Shown here in pieces: positions 16,887 through 26,424 of a stretch of 64,000 nucleotides of DNA; position 1 is the stretch's first letter; the number at the start of each line of letters is the position of its first letter. Under the pieces are notes generated by a model. It ran no database searches. It had not been told where the DNA came from and saw nothing but the letters and a program-made list of their open reading frames with translations. Both the position numbers and the translations under genes were made by a program. Source of the stretch: an uncultured Victivallales bacterium (lineage in GTDB: Bacteria; Verrucomicrobiota; Lentisphaeria; Victivallales; UBA1829); NCBI GenBank assembly GCA_934644965.1, contig CAKUDG010000021.1, positions 1 through 64,000 on the forward strand, in the 5' to 3' direction.

Positions 16887-18170
16887 ATGGGCAGAACATT
16901 GTCTCAGAAAATTTTTGACGCCCACCGGGTGGACGTTCCCGCTCCGGGTGTTTCCGTGATTCGGCTTGACCGGGTCTTCTGCCACGAAATTACAACGCCG
17001 ATTGCCGTGAACGACCTGGTGTCCCGCGGAAAGGACCGCGTCTTTGATCCCTCGAAGATCAAGGCGGTCATCGACCATGTGACGCCCGCCAAGGATTCCA
17101 AGACGGCGGAGCAGGGAAAGACGCTCCGGGACTGGGCAAGACGCCATGGCATCAAGGACTTTTTTGACATCGGAGCGAACGGGGTCTGCCATGCGCTGTT
17201 TCCGGAAAAAGGATTTGTCCGCCCCGGGTTCACCGTCATTATGGGCGATTCCCATACGTGCACGCACGGTGCCTTCGGCGCTTTTGCCGCGGGAGTCGGC
17301 ACCACGGATCTGGAAGTGGGGATTCTCAAGGGCGTCTGCGCCATGCGGGAACCGGAAAGCATCCGGATCCAGGTGACGGGAAAAATGAGACCCGGTGTTT
17401 TTGCAAAAGATCTGATCCTGGCGCTGATTCGTCTCCTGACCGTCAACGGGGCGACGGATAAGGTTATTGAATTCGCCGGCCCGGTCATTTCCTCCATGGG
17501 CATGGATTCGCGCATGACCCTCTGCAATATGGCGGTGGAGGCGGGCGCCACCTGCGGAGTCTGCTATCCCGATCAGGTGACGGTCGACTATCTCTGGGAA
17601 TTCATCCGGAACGATTTCCCGACAAAAGAGGATGCCTTGAAGGAATACAGCCGCTGGCTGCCGGATGAAGACGCCGTCTACGAACGCATCATTGATTTCG
17701 ACGTCTCGACTCTGGAACCGATGGTGACCGTGAACTACAAGCCCGATCAGGTGAAGACGGTCGCCGAAATGACCGGAACCCCTGTCGATCAGGTCTATAT
17801 CGGATCCTGCACAAACGGACGTCTGGAAGATCTCCGTGTGGCGGCGGGAATCCTGAAAGGGAAGAAGATCAGCCCGAACGTCCGTGCGATTGTCTCGCCT
17901 GCAACGCCGCTGATTTATTCCCAGGCCCTGAAGGAGGGCCTGATTCAGATTTTCATGGATGCCGGATTCTGCGTGACGAATCCCACCTGCGGCGCCTGTC
18001 TCGGAATGAGCAACGGTGTCCTTGCCTCCGGAGAAGTCTGCGCTTCGACAACAAACCGCAATTTCAACGGCAGAATGGGCCGCGGCGGCATGGTTCATCT
18101 GATGAGTCCGGCAACGGCGGCTGCCACGGCTTTGACCGGGGTCATCACCAATTCTCCGCTTTTTGTCTAA
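16887..18170 (+). CDS. leuC: Homoaconitase/isopropylmalate dehydratase large subunit
   Basis: Catalytic large subunit of an aconitase-superfamily hydro-lyase isomerising 3-isopropylmalate or a homologue through a [4Fe-4S] cluster. The 427-residue length and sequence match the compact LeuC2/homoaconitase group. Cluster cysteines are in GSCTNGR (near residue 310) and NPTCGACLG (near residue 370); substrate-loop signatures include GDSHTCTHGAFGAFAAGVGTTD near residue 120. It pairs with the small subunit 21 bases downstream. No leuA or leuB lies in the window, and the linked XRE-cupin regulator is unusual for leucine synthesis, so the true substrate remains open. Confidence 0.88.
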   Translation: MGRTLSQKIFDAHRVDVPAPGVSVIRLDRVFCHEITTPIAVNDLVSRGKDRVFDPSKIKAVIDHVTPAKDSKTAEQGKTLRDWARRHGIKDFFDIGANGVCHALFPEKGFVRPGFTVIMGDSHTCTHGAFGAFAAGVGTTDLEVGILKGVCAMREPESIRIQVTGKMRPGVFAKDLILALIRLLTVNGATDKVIEFAGPVISSMGMDSRMTLCNMAVEAGATCGVCYPDQVTVDYLWEFIRNDFPTKEDALKEYSRWLPDEDAVYERIIDFDVSTLEPMVTVNYKPDQVKTVAEMTGTPVDQVYIGSCTNGRLEDLRVAAGILKGKKISPNVRAIVSPATPLIYSQALKEGLIQIFMDAGFCVTNPTCGACLGMSNGVLASGEVCASTTNRNFNGRMGRGGMVHLMSPATAAATALTGVITNSPLFV

Positions 18171-18191
18171 CTCTTTCAGGAGCTGCTCACT

Positions 18192-18716
18192 ATGAAAAAC
18201 TTAAATGGAAAAATACTGTTCCTTGACCGTTCCGACATCAATACGGATGAGATTATCCCCGCAAAATATCTGACGGAACTGACCAAGGAGGCTTTGAAGC
18301 CGTATTGTCTGGAAGATCTTTCCATTCCCTCTTTTGATCCGAAAAAGGATGTGGCAGGCAAGGGTGTGATCGTCACCCGTTCCAATTTCGGCTGCGGGTC
18401 TTCCCGGGAACATGCGCCCTGGGTCCTGGAATGCAATGGAATCCATCTGGTCATCGCAGAAAATTTTGCCCGTATTTTCCGTCAGAACATGTTCAACTGC
18501 GGAATGATGGCAATTTCTCTGCCTCCTTCTGAAATCGATGAGATCTTCCGTCTTTTTGCCGGAAGCGATGCCTCCTGTGAAACGGATCTGGAAAAATTCA
18601 CATTCACAATTTCCAACGCTTCGGTGACCAAGGTCTATCCTTTTGTCATCAGCGAGTTCGACCTCGCTCTTGTGAAAGCGGGCGGATGGGTGGATTTCGC
18701 AGACGGTAAATATTGA
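18192..18716 (+). CDS. leuD: Homoaconitase/isopropylmalate dehydratase small subunit
   Basis: Swivelling small subunit of the dehydratase, 174 residues. The start is LFLDRSDINTDEIIPAKYL, the core is SNFGCGSSREHAPWVL (substrate-carboxylate binding) and IAENFARIFRQNMFNCGM follows. The residues after Y-L in the specificity loop read TELTK, which does not let me choose between isopropylmalate and homoaconitate. Translated after leuC with AGGAG upstream of the ATG. A T/C-rich region with two copies of CCTTGATCTCCTTT lies just after the stop. Confidence 0.88.
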   Translation: MKNLNGKILFLDRSDINTDEIIPAKYLTELTKEALKPYCLEDLSIPSFDPKKDVAGKGVIVTRSNFGCGSSREHAPWVLECNGIHLVIAENFARIFRQNMFNCGMMAISLPPSEIDEIFRLFAGSDASCETDLEKFTFTISNASVTKVYPFVISEFDLALVKAGGWVDFADGKY

Positions 18717-19008
18717 TCCGTCTCTCCTTTCCTTGATCTCCTTTCCTTGATCTCCTTTCCCCTTGTGACATCTGGAAACACGGGGAAAGGAGAAAGGAAA
18801 AATCAGGATTTTTTTCAGAAAAGTGCTATGACCGCAGGGGAAAAACAGCGGGAAAATGCGTCCGGGCTTCCGCACCCTTCGCGTGAGATCCGGAATTCAT
18901 AATTCTGTCGCAGTCTTGTTTTTTTTGGGGTTGCATCGTGGGGAAAAACAGCCGCCGGAAGGCTGTCGAAAAGCCGATCCTCGATACCGGTGTGGTCCGA
19001 TCATCCAT

Positions 19009-20016
19009 TTAGAGCATGGAAAACATTCTGGATACGGCTTTTTTGTATTTGAAATCCTTCAGATGGAAAGGGATATAAGGCACATTCGGAATGGTTTTCA
19101 GATCTTTTTTCTCAAAAAGGACCAGATTCGGCTTGGGCTGTTCCGGATGGAGGAAAAAATAACGTCTGTATCCGGCAAGGGGTCCGCCTCCGATGAAAAG
19201 GAATTCCACTTGTCGTTTTTCAATCAGTTCCTCGGTCTCTTTGTATCCGTCAATTTCGCTGAAGAGGAAAAGCGATTCGTCCACGGATCCATTGACGAGA
19301 TTCCAGGCATCGATCATGGCCTGTCTGCGTTCCCGGTCGCCCCGCGATTCGGGAATTCCAAAAATGGCTCCGATTTTTCTGCCCTTCCAGGCGGGAAGGG
19401 TTTTGACAAAAGTCTTGTAATCCTGCGCATAAACATTCAGAGTCATCTGGGGATGAGATGGCGCAATATTGTGATTCCCGAAAATGAAATAGGGGATTTT
19501 GCGCCGGATCAGAGGAAGAAGATCCGTTTCCTCCACAACGCCGAGCAGAAAAACTCCATCCACATGTTTTCGCTCAAGCCATTCGTCAAGCGTATAGTCT
19601 TTCTCGAAATTTCCCCCCAGAAGAATGCTGTAGGAACGTTTTCGGATTTCTTCCGCAAGGGTTTCAATCATGATGCCGGATTGATAAACAGGATAATTCA
19701 GGACAAAAATGCCCAGACAATGGAAAGGTCCCGTTTTTTTCCGCTCCGTCACATACATCCCGCTCTTGGGAACCGTATAAATGTACCCGAGTTTTTCCAG
19801 TTCAGCAACAGCCATCTGGATGACTTGAATACTCACATCGTAATATCCGGCCAGATCCCGGATGGAATCCATTTTCATTCCCGGAGCATAGATCCCGCGG
19901 TTGATCAGCGTAATCATATCATATTCTATTGTCCGGTACTTCGGCATGGCATCGGAAAATGCGGAACGGACATCGGTTACTGCGGGAGGCTTTCCTGATT
20001 TCTTCTGTGCGCCCAT
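19009..20016 (-). CDS. GntR-type regulator with LacI-like ligand-binding domain
   Basis: DNA-binding regulator of about 335 residues. A GntR winged helix-turn-helix (about 15-85 from this start) reads YDMITLINRGIYAPGMKM, IRDLAGYYDVSIQVIQMAVAELEKLGYIYTVPKSG. The rest is a periplasmic-binding-protein fold of the LacI/GalR type (DEWLERKHVDGVFLLGV; IGAIFGIPESRGDRERRQAM). The frame extends to TTG 20163, but a promoter fits exactly over that region, so I place the start at ATG 20016 behind GAGGAGG. Sugar-type ligands are usual for this architecture; no target gene is adjacent, as the neighbour after it is convergent. Confidence 0.82.
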   Translation of the reverse strand: MGAQKKSGKPPAVTDVRSAFSDAMPKYRTIEYDMITLINRGIYAPGMKMDSIRDLAGYYDVSIQVIQMAVAELEKLGYIYTVPKSGMYVTERKKTGPFHCLGIFVLNYPVYQSGIMIETLAEEIRKRSYSILLGGNFEKDYTLDEWLERKHVDGVFLLGVVEETDLLPLIRRKIPYFIFGNHNIAPSHPQMTLNVYAQDYKTFVKTLPAWKGRKIGAIFGIPESRGDRERRQAMIDAWNLVNGSVDESLFLFSEIDGYKETEELIEKRQVEFLFIGGGPLAGYRRYFFLHPEQPKPNLVLFEKKDLKTIPNVPYIPFHLKDFKYKKAVSRMFSML

Positions 20017-20134
20017 CTTGTCCGTATCCTCCTCTTCCTTCACCTTATTCTGGAGTAAAAATGAAAAATCTGCCATGCCAGGCTTTTTCACACCGGAAAA
20101 TTTTTCCGGCGCAGAGCCATCTGAAAATAAGTTT

Positions 20135-20163
20135 ACTATATCATGCAAAGTTGATTTTCGCAA
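20135..20163 (-). promoter_or_regulatory. Predicted promoter of the GntR/LacI-type regulator
   Basis: On the minus strand TTGCGA (20163-20158), 17-base spacer, TATAGT (20140-20135) preceded by TGA, giving an extended -10. The rest of 20017-20440 shows only short purine and pyrimidine tracts and no gene. Confidence 0.5.
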
Positions 20164-20440
20164 ACGGAGAAAACGCTTCTTCCCCTGAAGGAAGAGGGGA
20201 TGGAAGTGGATTTTTTCAAAAAATGGGAAAGGAATGGAATAGGAAAAAGAGAGGAAGGGGAAGGGAAGACGAAAACAAGATTTTTTTGAATCCCCGTTCC
20301 CGTTGTGTGGAGAAGCGTTCCGGAAGGAACGGGAGGAGCGTTTCGGTAAAGATTTTTCTCTCTCATTTTTGTTTTTTCTTCCTCAATCCACTCTCCCACC
20401 TTCTCCTTCTTTTTCTTTCTCTCGGGGAATGGGACTTTAC

Positions 20441-20824
20441 TCATCCTTCCAGGAGAATGAATGCAACGGCATAATTTTTTTCATGGCTGATGGAGATATG
20501 AATCTTTCTGACGCCGAGTCTTTCAGCCGTTTTTGCCGTTTCAGCATGGAGCTGAACCACCGGAGCGCCTGATCCGGACTCCGAGGGTAGAATTTCAATT
20601 TCCACAAAAGCGCAGGCTTCACACATTCCGCATCCGAGGGCTTTGGAAAAAGCCTCTTTTGCGGCCCATCGTCCGGCCAGGAATTCGGCCTGGTTTTTTC
20701 TGGATTTCATCAAATCCAGTTCTTGAGGCGTGAGGATGTTCCGGATGAAATGATCTCCATATTTTTCATAGATGCGCATGACGCGCTGACATTCCGCGAT
20801 GTCGGTTCCGATACCCAGAATCAT
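20441..20824 (-). CDS. acpS: Holo-[acyl-carrier-protein] synthase AcpS
   Basis: Transfers 4'-phosphopantetheine from CoA to a serine of acyl carrier protein. The 127-residue protein starts at ATG 20824 (GGAGG upstream) with MILGIGTDIAE, where the Asp binds magnesium. The second signature is FLAGRWAAKEAFSKALG near residue 55, with the catalytic Glu, and the C-terminus has IHISISHEKNYAVAFILLE. It overlaps radC by ATGA, making a coupled rlmD-like-radC-acpS operon. Confidence 0.93.
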   Translation of the reverse strand: MILGIGTDIAECQRVMRIYEKYGDHFIRNILTPQELDLMKSRKNQAEFLAGRWAAKEAFSKALGCGMCEACAFVEIEILPSESGSGAPVVQLHAETAKTAERLGVRKIHISISHEKNYAVAFILLEG

Positions 20825-21534
20825 TGAAAAACCTCCGAACGCATCAGGGCGGGGATGCGGGTTAAACTGTAACAATTGTGCCGGGAAACGATCAGGTGGT
20901 CACGCAGGGCGACGCCGATCGGTTTGATGATTTCACTGATTTGGCGGGTCATGAAAATGTCGCTGTCGGAAGGTGCAAGATTGCCTCCGGGGTGATTGTG
21001 GGCGAGAAGCAGACCCGTCGCCTTGAGTTCGATGACTCTTTCGAGAATCTTGCGCGGATAGACGGAAACGCAGTCTACACTTCCCGTTGCCATGATTTCG
21101 GAGTCCAGAATCTGATTTTGTGAATTCAGGTAAACCGCAAGGAGTCGTTCCTCCTTGAATCCTCCGAGCTTCATTCTGGCGTAATTCTGAAAAGTTTCCG
21201 TGCTGGAAATGACGTCTTTCCGTTCCAGACGACCGCGCAGATAGACCACCGACAGTTCCCGGATCAGTTTGAATAAAATCGCCGAATTTTCCCCGATTCC
21301 GTCGCAGACGGCGATTTCGGAAATATCCGCGTCGACCAGTCTCTCTATGGTTTTGAATTTTTCCAGAAGCGTTTTTGCCAGCGGTTTCACGTCACGGCGC
21401 TGGATGGCATAGGTGAGGAGGAGCTCCAAAAGTTCGTAATCATGAAAGGCGTCGAGTCCGCCTTTCAAATATTTCTGCCGGAGGCGGGCGCGGTGCCCTT
21501 CGTTCAGAGAATGTTTTTTGCTGGTGGATTTCAT
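20821..21534 (-). CDS. radC: RadC/JAB-domain protein
   Basis: RadC-family protein of 237 residues. A helix-hairpin-helix region (LLTYAIQRRDVKPLAKTLLE and ISEIAVCDGIGENSA) is followed by an MPN/JAMM metalloprotease-like domain with Glu-x-n-LLLAHNHPGGNLAPSDSD, which supplies the zinc ligands. Cellular role is unresolved for the family despite the historic DNA-repair name. ATGA overlaps join it to the upstream rlmD-like gene and to acpS. Confidence 0.92.
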   Translation of the reverse strand: MKSTSKKHSLNEGHRARLRQKYLKGGLDAFHDYELLELLLTYAIQRRDVKPLAKTLLEKFKTIERLVDADISEIAVCDGIGENSAILFKLIRELSVVYLRGRLERKDVISSTETFQNYARMKLGGFKEERLLAVYLNSQNQILDSEIMATGSVDCVSVYPRKILERVIELKATGLLLAHNHPGGNLAPSDSDIFMTRQISEIIKPIGVALRDHLIVSRHNCYSLTRIPALMRSEVFQ

Positions 21535-22820
21535 GTCCGCCTCAAGAGTGTCATGGATTCAAAATGGGCTGTGGCCGGAAACATGTCGAGGATTCCTGTC
21601 TGTACGATTTCGTATCTGTTGTTTCCGGGTGCGGTCATGGTTTCCAGATCCCGCTTCAGGGTGTCCGGGGAACAGGAGATGTAAAGGATGTGTCCGCTTT
21701 GGAGGGAAAGGATTTCTTTCATCTGGCGTTTTGTCAGTCCGCTCCGAGGGGGATCCAGAATGAGGAGGAGTTTGTCTGCGTCAAGCGGTCTGCGGTGTTC
21801 CTGGGAAAAGACGGAGCGGAAGGAGGAGGCGTCTCCGCAATGGAAGCGGCAGCGTTTTCCCAGACCTCTTCTTTCCGCGTTCCGTCTCGCCGCCGAAATG
21901 GCCCGGCGGTCCAGCTCGATTCCGAAGCAGGTGCAATTTTCACAGCTTTCCGCTGCAATAATGGAAAAGATTCCGGCTCCGCAGAAAAGTTCCAGCACCG
22001 CTTCCGGCTGCAGTTTACGCACGGTTTCGGCAGTCCGGCGCAGAAGTTCGCAGGCAACGGCGGTGTTGGTCTGGAAAAAGGACTCGCGGGGAACGAGAAA
22101 ACGTCCTGCGGATCCCAGCTGTTCCGTCAGCATGACGCCGGAGGGGGGATCCTGGTCGGTCCAGACGGTGACTCCGTCTTTGAGCGTCCAGCGGAAAAAG
22201 ACACGCCGCGTGTCGGCTGGAATGAGCGTCTTTTTTCCGCTGATCACAATGAATTTGCCTTTTTCCGTTCCGGCGCAGTCGCTGATTCCGCGGATGGCCG
22301 CGTCCAGAGCTTTCCGCGCAATCATACAGGAGGAGACGGGGAGAATTGTTTTGTTGTCTTCCGCACGGTAGCCCAGAACCGGGACACCTGCGGAAGGAGT
22401 CGTGCATGAGAGCGTGATGCGGTTTCTCCAGTGATAACGCTCCGGAGCGGGGAAGGGGGGAAGCATCCGTTCCGGGGAAACAAGGCCGGGACGGAGAAGA
22501 AAGCCTTCAAACTGCTTCTGTTTCCAGGTGAGTTCCAGATCATAGGGAAGATGCTGGTAGGAGCATCCCTGGCAGTCGCATCCGGCATTTTGAGGTGTCA
22601 CGGCAAGCGGACACGCCGGGGGGATGCGCTGGGGGGAGCCTTCCAGAATTTCCCGGATTCGTCCGCGTGCATAAGATTTTTTCCGGGCAGTCACTTCCAG
22701 TCTGATCCGTTCTCCGGGGATGGCTCCGCGCACAAAACAGAGCATCCCGTCCGGGAGTTTGCCGAATGCGGCGCCTCCGAATGCCAGCCCTTCCATGTAT
22801 GCTTCACAAATTTCCGCCAT
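21531..22820 (-). CDS. RlmD/TrmA-family RNA (uracil-5-)-methyltransferase
   Basis: SAM-dependent enzyme methylating C5 of uracil in rRNA or tRNA, 429 residues. An N-terminal TRAM domain (about 1-60) is followed by an iron-sulfur cysteine set, C-PLAVTPQNAGCDCQGCSY. The Rossmann core has FFQTNTAVACELLRRT, VLELFCGAGIFS, ILDPPRSGLTKRQM (Asp-Pro-Pro) and the catalytic Cys in ILYISCSPDTLKRDL near the C-terminus. Which uracil is modified cannot be told. First gene of a coupled minus-strand operon with radC and acpS. Confidence 0.88.
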   Translation of the reverse strand: MAEICEAYMEGLAFGGAAFGKLPDGMLCFVRGAIPGERIRLEVTARKKSYARGRIREILEGSPQRIPPACPLAVTPQNAGCDCQGCSYQHLPYDLELTWKQKQFEGFLLRPGLVSPERMLPPFPAPERYHWRNRITLSCTTPSAGVPVLGYRAEDNKTILPVSSCMIARKALDAAIRGISDCAGTEKGKFIVISGKKTLIPADTRRVFFRWTLKDGVTVWTDQDPPSGVMLTEQLGSAGRFLVPRESFFQTNTAVACELLRRTAETVRKLQPEAVLELFCGAGIFSIIAAESCENCTCFGIELDRRAISAARRNAERRGLGKRCRFHCGDASSFRSVFSQEHRRPLDADKLLLILDPPRSGLTKRQMKEILSLQSGHILYISCSPDTLKRDLETMTAPGNNRYEIVQTGILDMFPATAHFESMTLLRRT

Positions 22821-23163
22821 GAATGAGATTTTTCAGCCTTTCTCAAAAAAAATTCCTAATAAATATGCTCGAAAGAGCCATAATTTCAACCTGGGAACAG
22901 TTTTATATTTGAATTTTGCGGGAAACTCCGCATATTGTAGCCCGGGAAAAAACTCCGGAATCCGGGGGCGTGGTATGGAGCTTCTGATCCGGGAATGAAA
23001 AATCTCCTCCGGAACACCTTTCCCTTCCGCCGGAGAAACGGCCGGATTTGCTGAAACAGCTTTACACTTTTATCTTGAGTTTTGGGTTTTAATTTAAGTT
23101 TTCACTATGGAAATGGAAGCACAATCGAAAAAACAGGAAAATTCCGGGGAACAGGGGGATCAC
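22821..23163. other. Divergent intergenic region between rlmD-like gene and sensor kinase
   Basis: For the minus strand, TTGAAA (22889-22884), 18-base spacer and TATTTA (22865-22860) form a possible promoter of the rlmD-like operon; a GCTC-GAAA-GAGC hairpin (22867-22878) falls in the spacer. No clear plus-strand promoter or gene is visible, only an AT-rich stretch (23070-23105) before the kinase. Confidence 0.35.
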
Positions 23164-24579
23164 ATGAGGAAACGTGGAAATTCAAAGAAAGATTTTTTCC
23201 TGACGGTATTGTTTTTTTCCGCCGCCCTTCTCCTGACGGTCTGTTTCACCCGGAATTCCGGCGGAGACGGGGAAAACGGGGAAAACATATTTTTTCATCT
23301 GGGGCTGCTCTCTCTCGCAGTGATGGCTTTTTTGTTTGTGTTCAGGCGGATGGACAGAATCAGAAAATCCGGAGATTCCGCAGAGAAAGTCTCCGGACAG
23401 CACATGCCGCCGCCTTGCGGGGCAGACGCCGCTCTTCCCTCCCCTTCAGAATCGCCGGATTTCCGTTCCTCCGGACTGCAGAAGGAACTATGCTGCCGGG
23501 AACCGCTCCCGGAAGACTTCAGCAAGAAGAACTGTTTTGCCATAGTCTGCGGAGAAAAGGAACAGAAAAATTTGATGCTTCAAAAACGGGAGAGTCAGGA
23601 ACAGATCATCCGTACCGGACGGCTCGTTTCCATCGGGGAAATGGTCCCATCCATTGCCCATGAGCTGAATCAGCCGCTCTGTGTCCTGCGCGGATATCTG
23701 GAACTTCTGGAAATGAGTTTAAAGGGTAGTCCCCTGCTGCGGGAAAAACGTCTTGACGGCATTTTTTCCATCTGTCTGGAAAATGTGGACCGTGCCGCGA
23801 AAACGGTGAAGGATATGCGCGAATTCGCTTTTCCCGGTAGAAAAACAATGCCTGCAAGCTCTTTTTCCACAACCACTTCCACTCCCACTTCCAATTTCTC
23901 TTCCTTCGCATCTGCCGAGCCTGCCTTTGAAAATCCCGTGGAGAAAGCCGTCTCCTTTTTCCGGGAGCAGATGGACAGCCACGCAATCCGCTTCCGCGCG
24001 GATTGGAAGGTGACTCCGGAGGAATTCCGCGGGATGGAACGGATTCTGGAGCAGACCGCATCCGTTTTCCTTTCCAACGCGGTGCGGGCGATGGATGAAA
24101 AAATGCAGTCTGAGCTGGAGAAAAGGACGGCTGCAGCGGGAATTGCGGAATCCCGTCTGTATGAGGCGGAGACACTCCATGCGGGTTCGCTTCATGCGGA
24201 TTCGTCTGAAGCAGAATCCCCCGATGTGACCTTGAAACTTTTCCGCGATGAATCCCTTTCCTCTCTGGTTCTGGAAGTGAGGGATCAGGGGTGCGGGATG
24301 AATTCTTCTGTGCTGACAGCCTGCGGGACTCCGTTTTTTTCCGGCTGGAAAAGCACCGGCACAGCTTCTCCGGGGGCGGGCTTTGCCCTCTATGCAGTCC
24401 GGGAACTTCTTTCTGTTTCCGGTGGGACACTCAGTGTGAAAAGTCAAGAAGGGAAGGGATCGCTCTTCCGCGCCATACTGCCCTGTCTTTCTCCGGAAAC
24501 AGAAGAAGGTGGTGGCCCGGGGATGAGTCGTTGCAGCAGCGGAAAAGCGAGGATGAAAGACGAGGAGACGGCCGTATGA
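23164..24579 (+). CDS. Orphan membrane sensor histidine kinase
   Basis: NtrB/ZraS-like kinase of about 471 residues from ATG 23164, which follows a G-rich ribosome site; an ATG at 23107 has none. Two transmembrane segments (about 11-28 and 45-60) enclose only a short loop, so it hardly has an external sensor. The H box reads VSIGEMVPSIAHELNQPLCV, with the phospho-acceptor His. A low-complexity Thr/Ser linker follows, then a catalytic domain with FLSNAVRAMDE, VRDQGCGM and a degenerate G2 in TASPGAGFALYAVRELLS. No response regulator is adjacent. The stop overlaps the FAD oxidoreductase start by ATGA, an unusual partner. Confidence 0.82.
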   Translation: MRKRGNSKKDFFLTVLFFSAALLLTVCFTRNSGGDGENGENIFFHLGLLSLAVMAFLFVFRRMDRIRKSGDSAEKVSGQHMPPPCGADAALPSPSESPDFRSSGLQKELCCREPLPEDFSKKNCFAIVCGEKEQKNLMLQKRESQEQIIRTGRLVSIGEMVPSIAHELNQPLCVLRGYLELLEMSLKGSPLLREKRLDGIFSICLENVDRAAKTVKDMREFAFPGRKTMPASSFSTTTSTPTSNFSSFASAEPAFENPVEKAVSFFREQMDSHAIRFRADWKVTPEEFRGMERILEQTASVFLSNAVRAMDEKMQSELEKRTAAAGIAESRLYEAETLHAGSLHADSSEAESPDVTLKLFRDESLSSLVLEVRDQGCGMNSSVLTACGTPFFSGWKSTGTASPGAGFALYAVRELLSVSGGTLSVKSQEGKGSLFRAILPCLSPETEEGGGPGMSRCSSGKARMKDEETAV

Positions 24580-26240
24580 TTTTTACTGTGGATTCCTTGT
24601 CCGTCGATGTCAGAAATGCTTCTCCCCGGATGGACGTGGAGCTGCATTCCCGGATTGCAGCCGCCTGCGGATTGAAAAAAGAGGAGATTCTCTCCTACCG
24701 CATTCTCAGGCGGAGCGTCGATGCCCGGAAGAAACCGGGAGTCAAGCTGTTGTACCGACTTGTAGTGGAAGCGAAGGACGGGGCGCTTCCGGGAAATGCC
24801 TCGCCGGTGGCGCGGGAGGATCTGGAGGAGCTTTCCTGGGATCCTTTGCGTTATCTGAAGAAGGGGGGATCTGCTCCGTGTCACCCGATTGTCGTCGGGA
24901 GCGGTCCGGCAGGGCTCTTTGCTGCTTATGCCCTTGCGCTGGCGGGATGCCGTCCGCTTGTCATCGAACGGGGGTATGATGTGGAAAGGAGGAAGAAAGA
25001 CATCGACCTTTTTTTCCGCACCCGGGTTCTGAATCCCGAAAGTAATCTCCTCCGCGGGGAAGGCGGTGCGGGGACCTGGTCCGACGGCAAACTCTACACC
25101 CGGATCCGGGATCCCCGCATTTCCTTTGTCCTGGAAAGTTTCATCCGTGCCGGCGCCAGGGAGGAAATCCGTTATTTCAGTCATCCGCACATCGGTTCGG
25201 ACTGCCTTCCCTCCATCATTGCCGGGATCCGTGAGAAAATCCGCTCTCTGGGAGGAACTTTTCTGTGGGGATCTGCCGTGCGGAGCGTGAAAATCAGAGA
25301 CGGAGTCTGTCAGGGCATCGTTCTTTCGGACGATTCCGTACTGGAAGCCCCCGCCGTCCTCCTCGCTCCCGGGCACAGCGCCAGAAACCTGATTCTTCAT
25401 CTGATTTCCTCCTGCGGCCTTGCCCATTCCCTGAAGGGATTTCAGATCGGTTCCCGGGTCGAGCATCCCCAGCATTTCATCAACCGGATGCAGTACGGAC
25501 TTGCTTCCCCGCCTTCCATTCTCGGGGCCGCGGAATACAGTATGGCCTCCCGTCCGCCCCGGGGAAAAGGAGAGGCTTCTCTGGATGCTTCCGGTAAAGA
25601 AGGGAAGGGGGCCAGCACCTTCTGCATGTGCCCCGGCGGAGAAATTCTTCCCGCCACATCCGATCCGGAAAGACTCTGCACCAACGGCATGAGCAATTCC
25701 GCCCGCAGCGGAGCATTCGCAAATTCCGCCATTGTGGCCACGGTCGATCCCGGAATCTTCAAGGACGCCGCGGAAGCCTTCGCTTTCCTGGACTCTCTGG
25801 AGAAAAATGCCTTCCTTGCGGGGGGAAGCTCCTACGCCTGTCCCGCCCAGACGCTCCCGGACTTCCTTTCCGGGACTCTTTCTTCCTCCCTCCGCGTTCC
25901 CGGAGGTGCAAAAGCTGGAGAAAAGGAGGGATCTTATGCGCTCGGAAGTCTTCCCGCCCGTCTGGACTCCCTGTTGCCGGGAGATGTTTGTACGGCTCTC
26001 CGCCGCGCCGTGCGTCATTTTGAGAAAATCATGCCCGGTTTCATCAGAAACGGCATCTTCTACGGATTGGAAACACGCGTTTCGAGTCCGGTCCGTTTCC
26101 TGCGCGATCCGCTGACTCTCGAAAGCAGTGTGAAACGTCTCTATATCGGTGGGGAAGGCGCGGGTGCGGCTGGAGGTATCACTTCAGCCGCTGTGGACGG
26201 AATTCGCCTGGCAGAAAAAATCCTTGAAAATTATTCCTGA
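24576..26240 (+). CDS. FAD-dependent oxidoreductase (NAD(FAD)-utilising dehydrogenase family)
   Basis: Flavoprotein of 554 residues. An N-terminal domain (about 1-90) with ILSYRILRRSVDARKKPGVK precedes a dinucleotide-binding glycine motif IVVGSGPAGLFAAYALALAG near residue 105. GGAGTWSDGKLYTRI and a C-terminal FAD contact, YIGGEGAGAAGGITSAAVDG, complete the family picture. Members are widespread and uncharacterised; a dehydrogenase of unknown substrate is the safe call. The ATGA overlap with the kinase sets the start at 24576 and indicates joint expression. Confidence 0.85.
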   Translation: MIFTVDSLSVDVRNASPRMDVELHSRIAAACGLKKEEILSYRILRRSVDARKKPGVKLLYRLVVEAKDGALPGNASPVAREDLEELSWDPLRYLKKGGSAPCHPIVVGSGPAGLFAAYALALAGCRPLVIERGYDVERRKKDIDLFFRTRVLNPESNLLRGEGGAGTWSDGKLYTRIRDPRISFVLESFIRAGAREEIRYFSHPHIGSDCLPSIIAGIREKIRSLGGTFLWGSAVRSVKIRDGVCQGIVLSDDSVLEAPAVLLAPGHSARNLILHLISSCGLAHSLKGFQIGSRVEHPQHFINRMQYGLASPPSILGAAEYSMASRPPRGKGEASLDASGKEGKGASTFCMCPGGEILPATSDPERLCTNGMSNSARSGAFANSAIVATVDPGIFKDAAEAFAFLDSLEKNAFLAGGSSYACPAQTLPDFLSGTLSSSLRVPGGAKAGEKEGSYALGSLPARLDSLLPGDVCTALRRAVRHFEKIMPGFIRNGIFYGLETRVSSPVRFLRDPLTLESSVKRLYIGGEGAGAAGGITSAAVDGIRLAEKILENYS

Positions 26241-26424
26241 TTTCCCTCTCTCCGCGATTCCCGGATCCCATCCATCCCATCCGGGCCTCCATTTCTCCAT
26301 TTTCTCCGGATCTCCGGGGGGCGTCTCCTCCTCAGGATGGAAAGAATAAAGAGCTCTTCTCTTGGCCTTTCCTTTCGCAGGGGGGGGGAGAGAAAACTTT
26401 TCCCTCTTCTCCTCCGACAACAAA

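Noticed and set aside
18721..18765. Short repeat CCTTGATCTCCTTT in two copies after leuD
   Set aside because: Simple pyrimidine-rich duplication without further structure.
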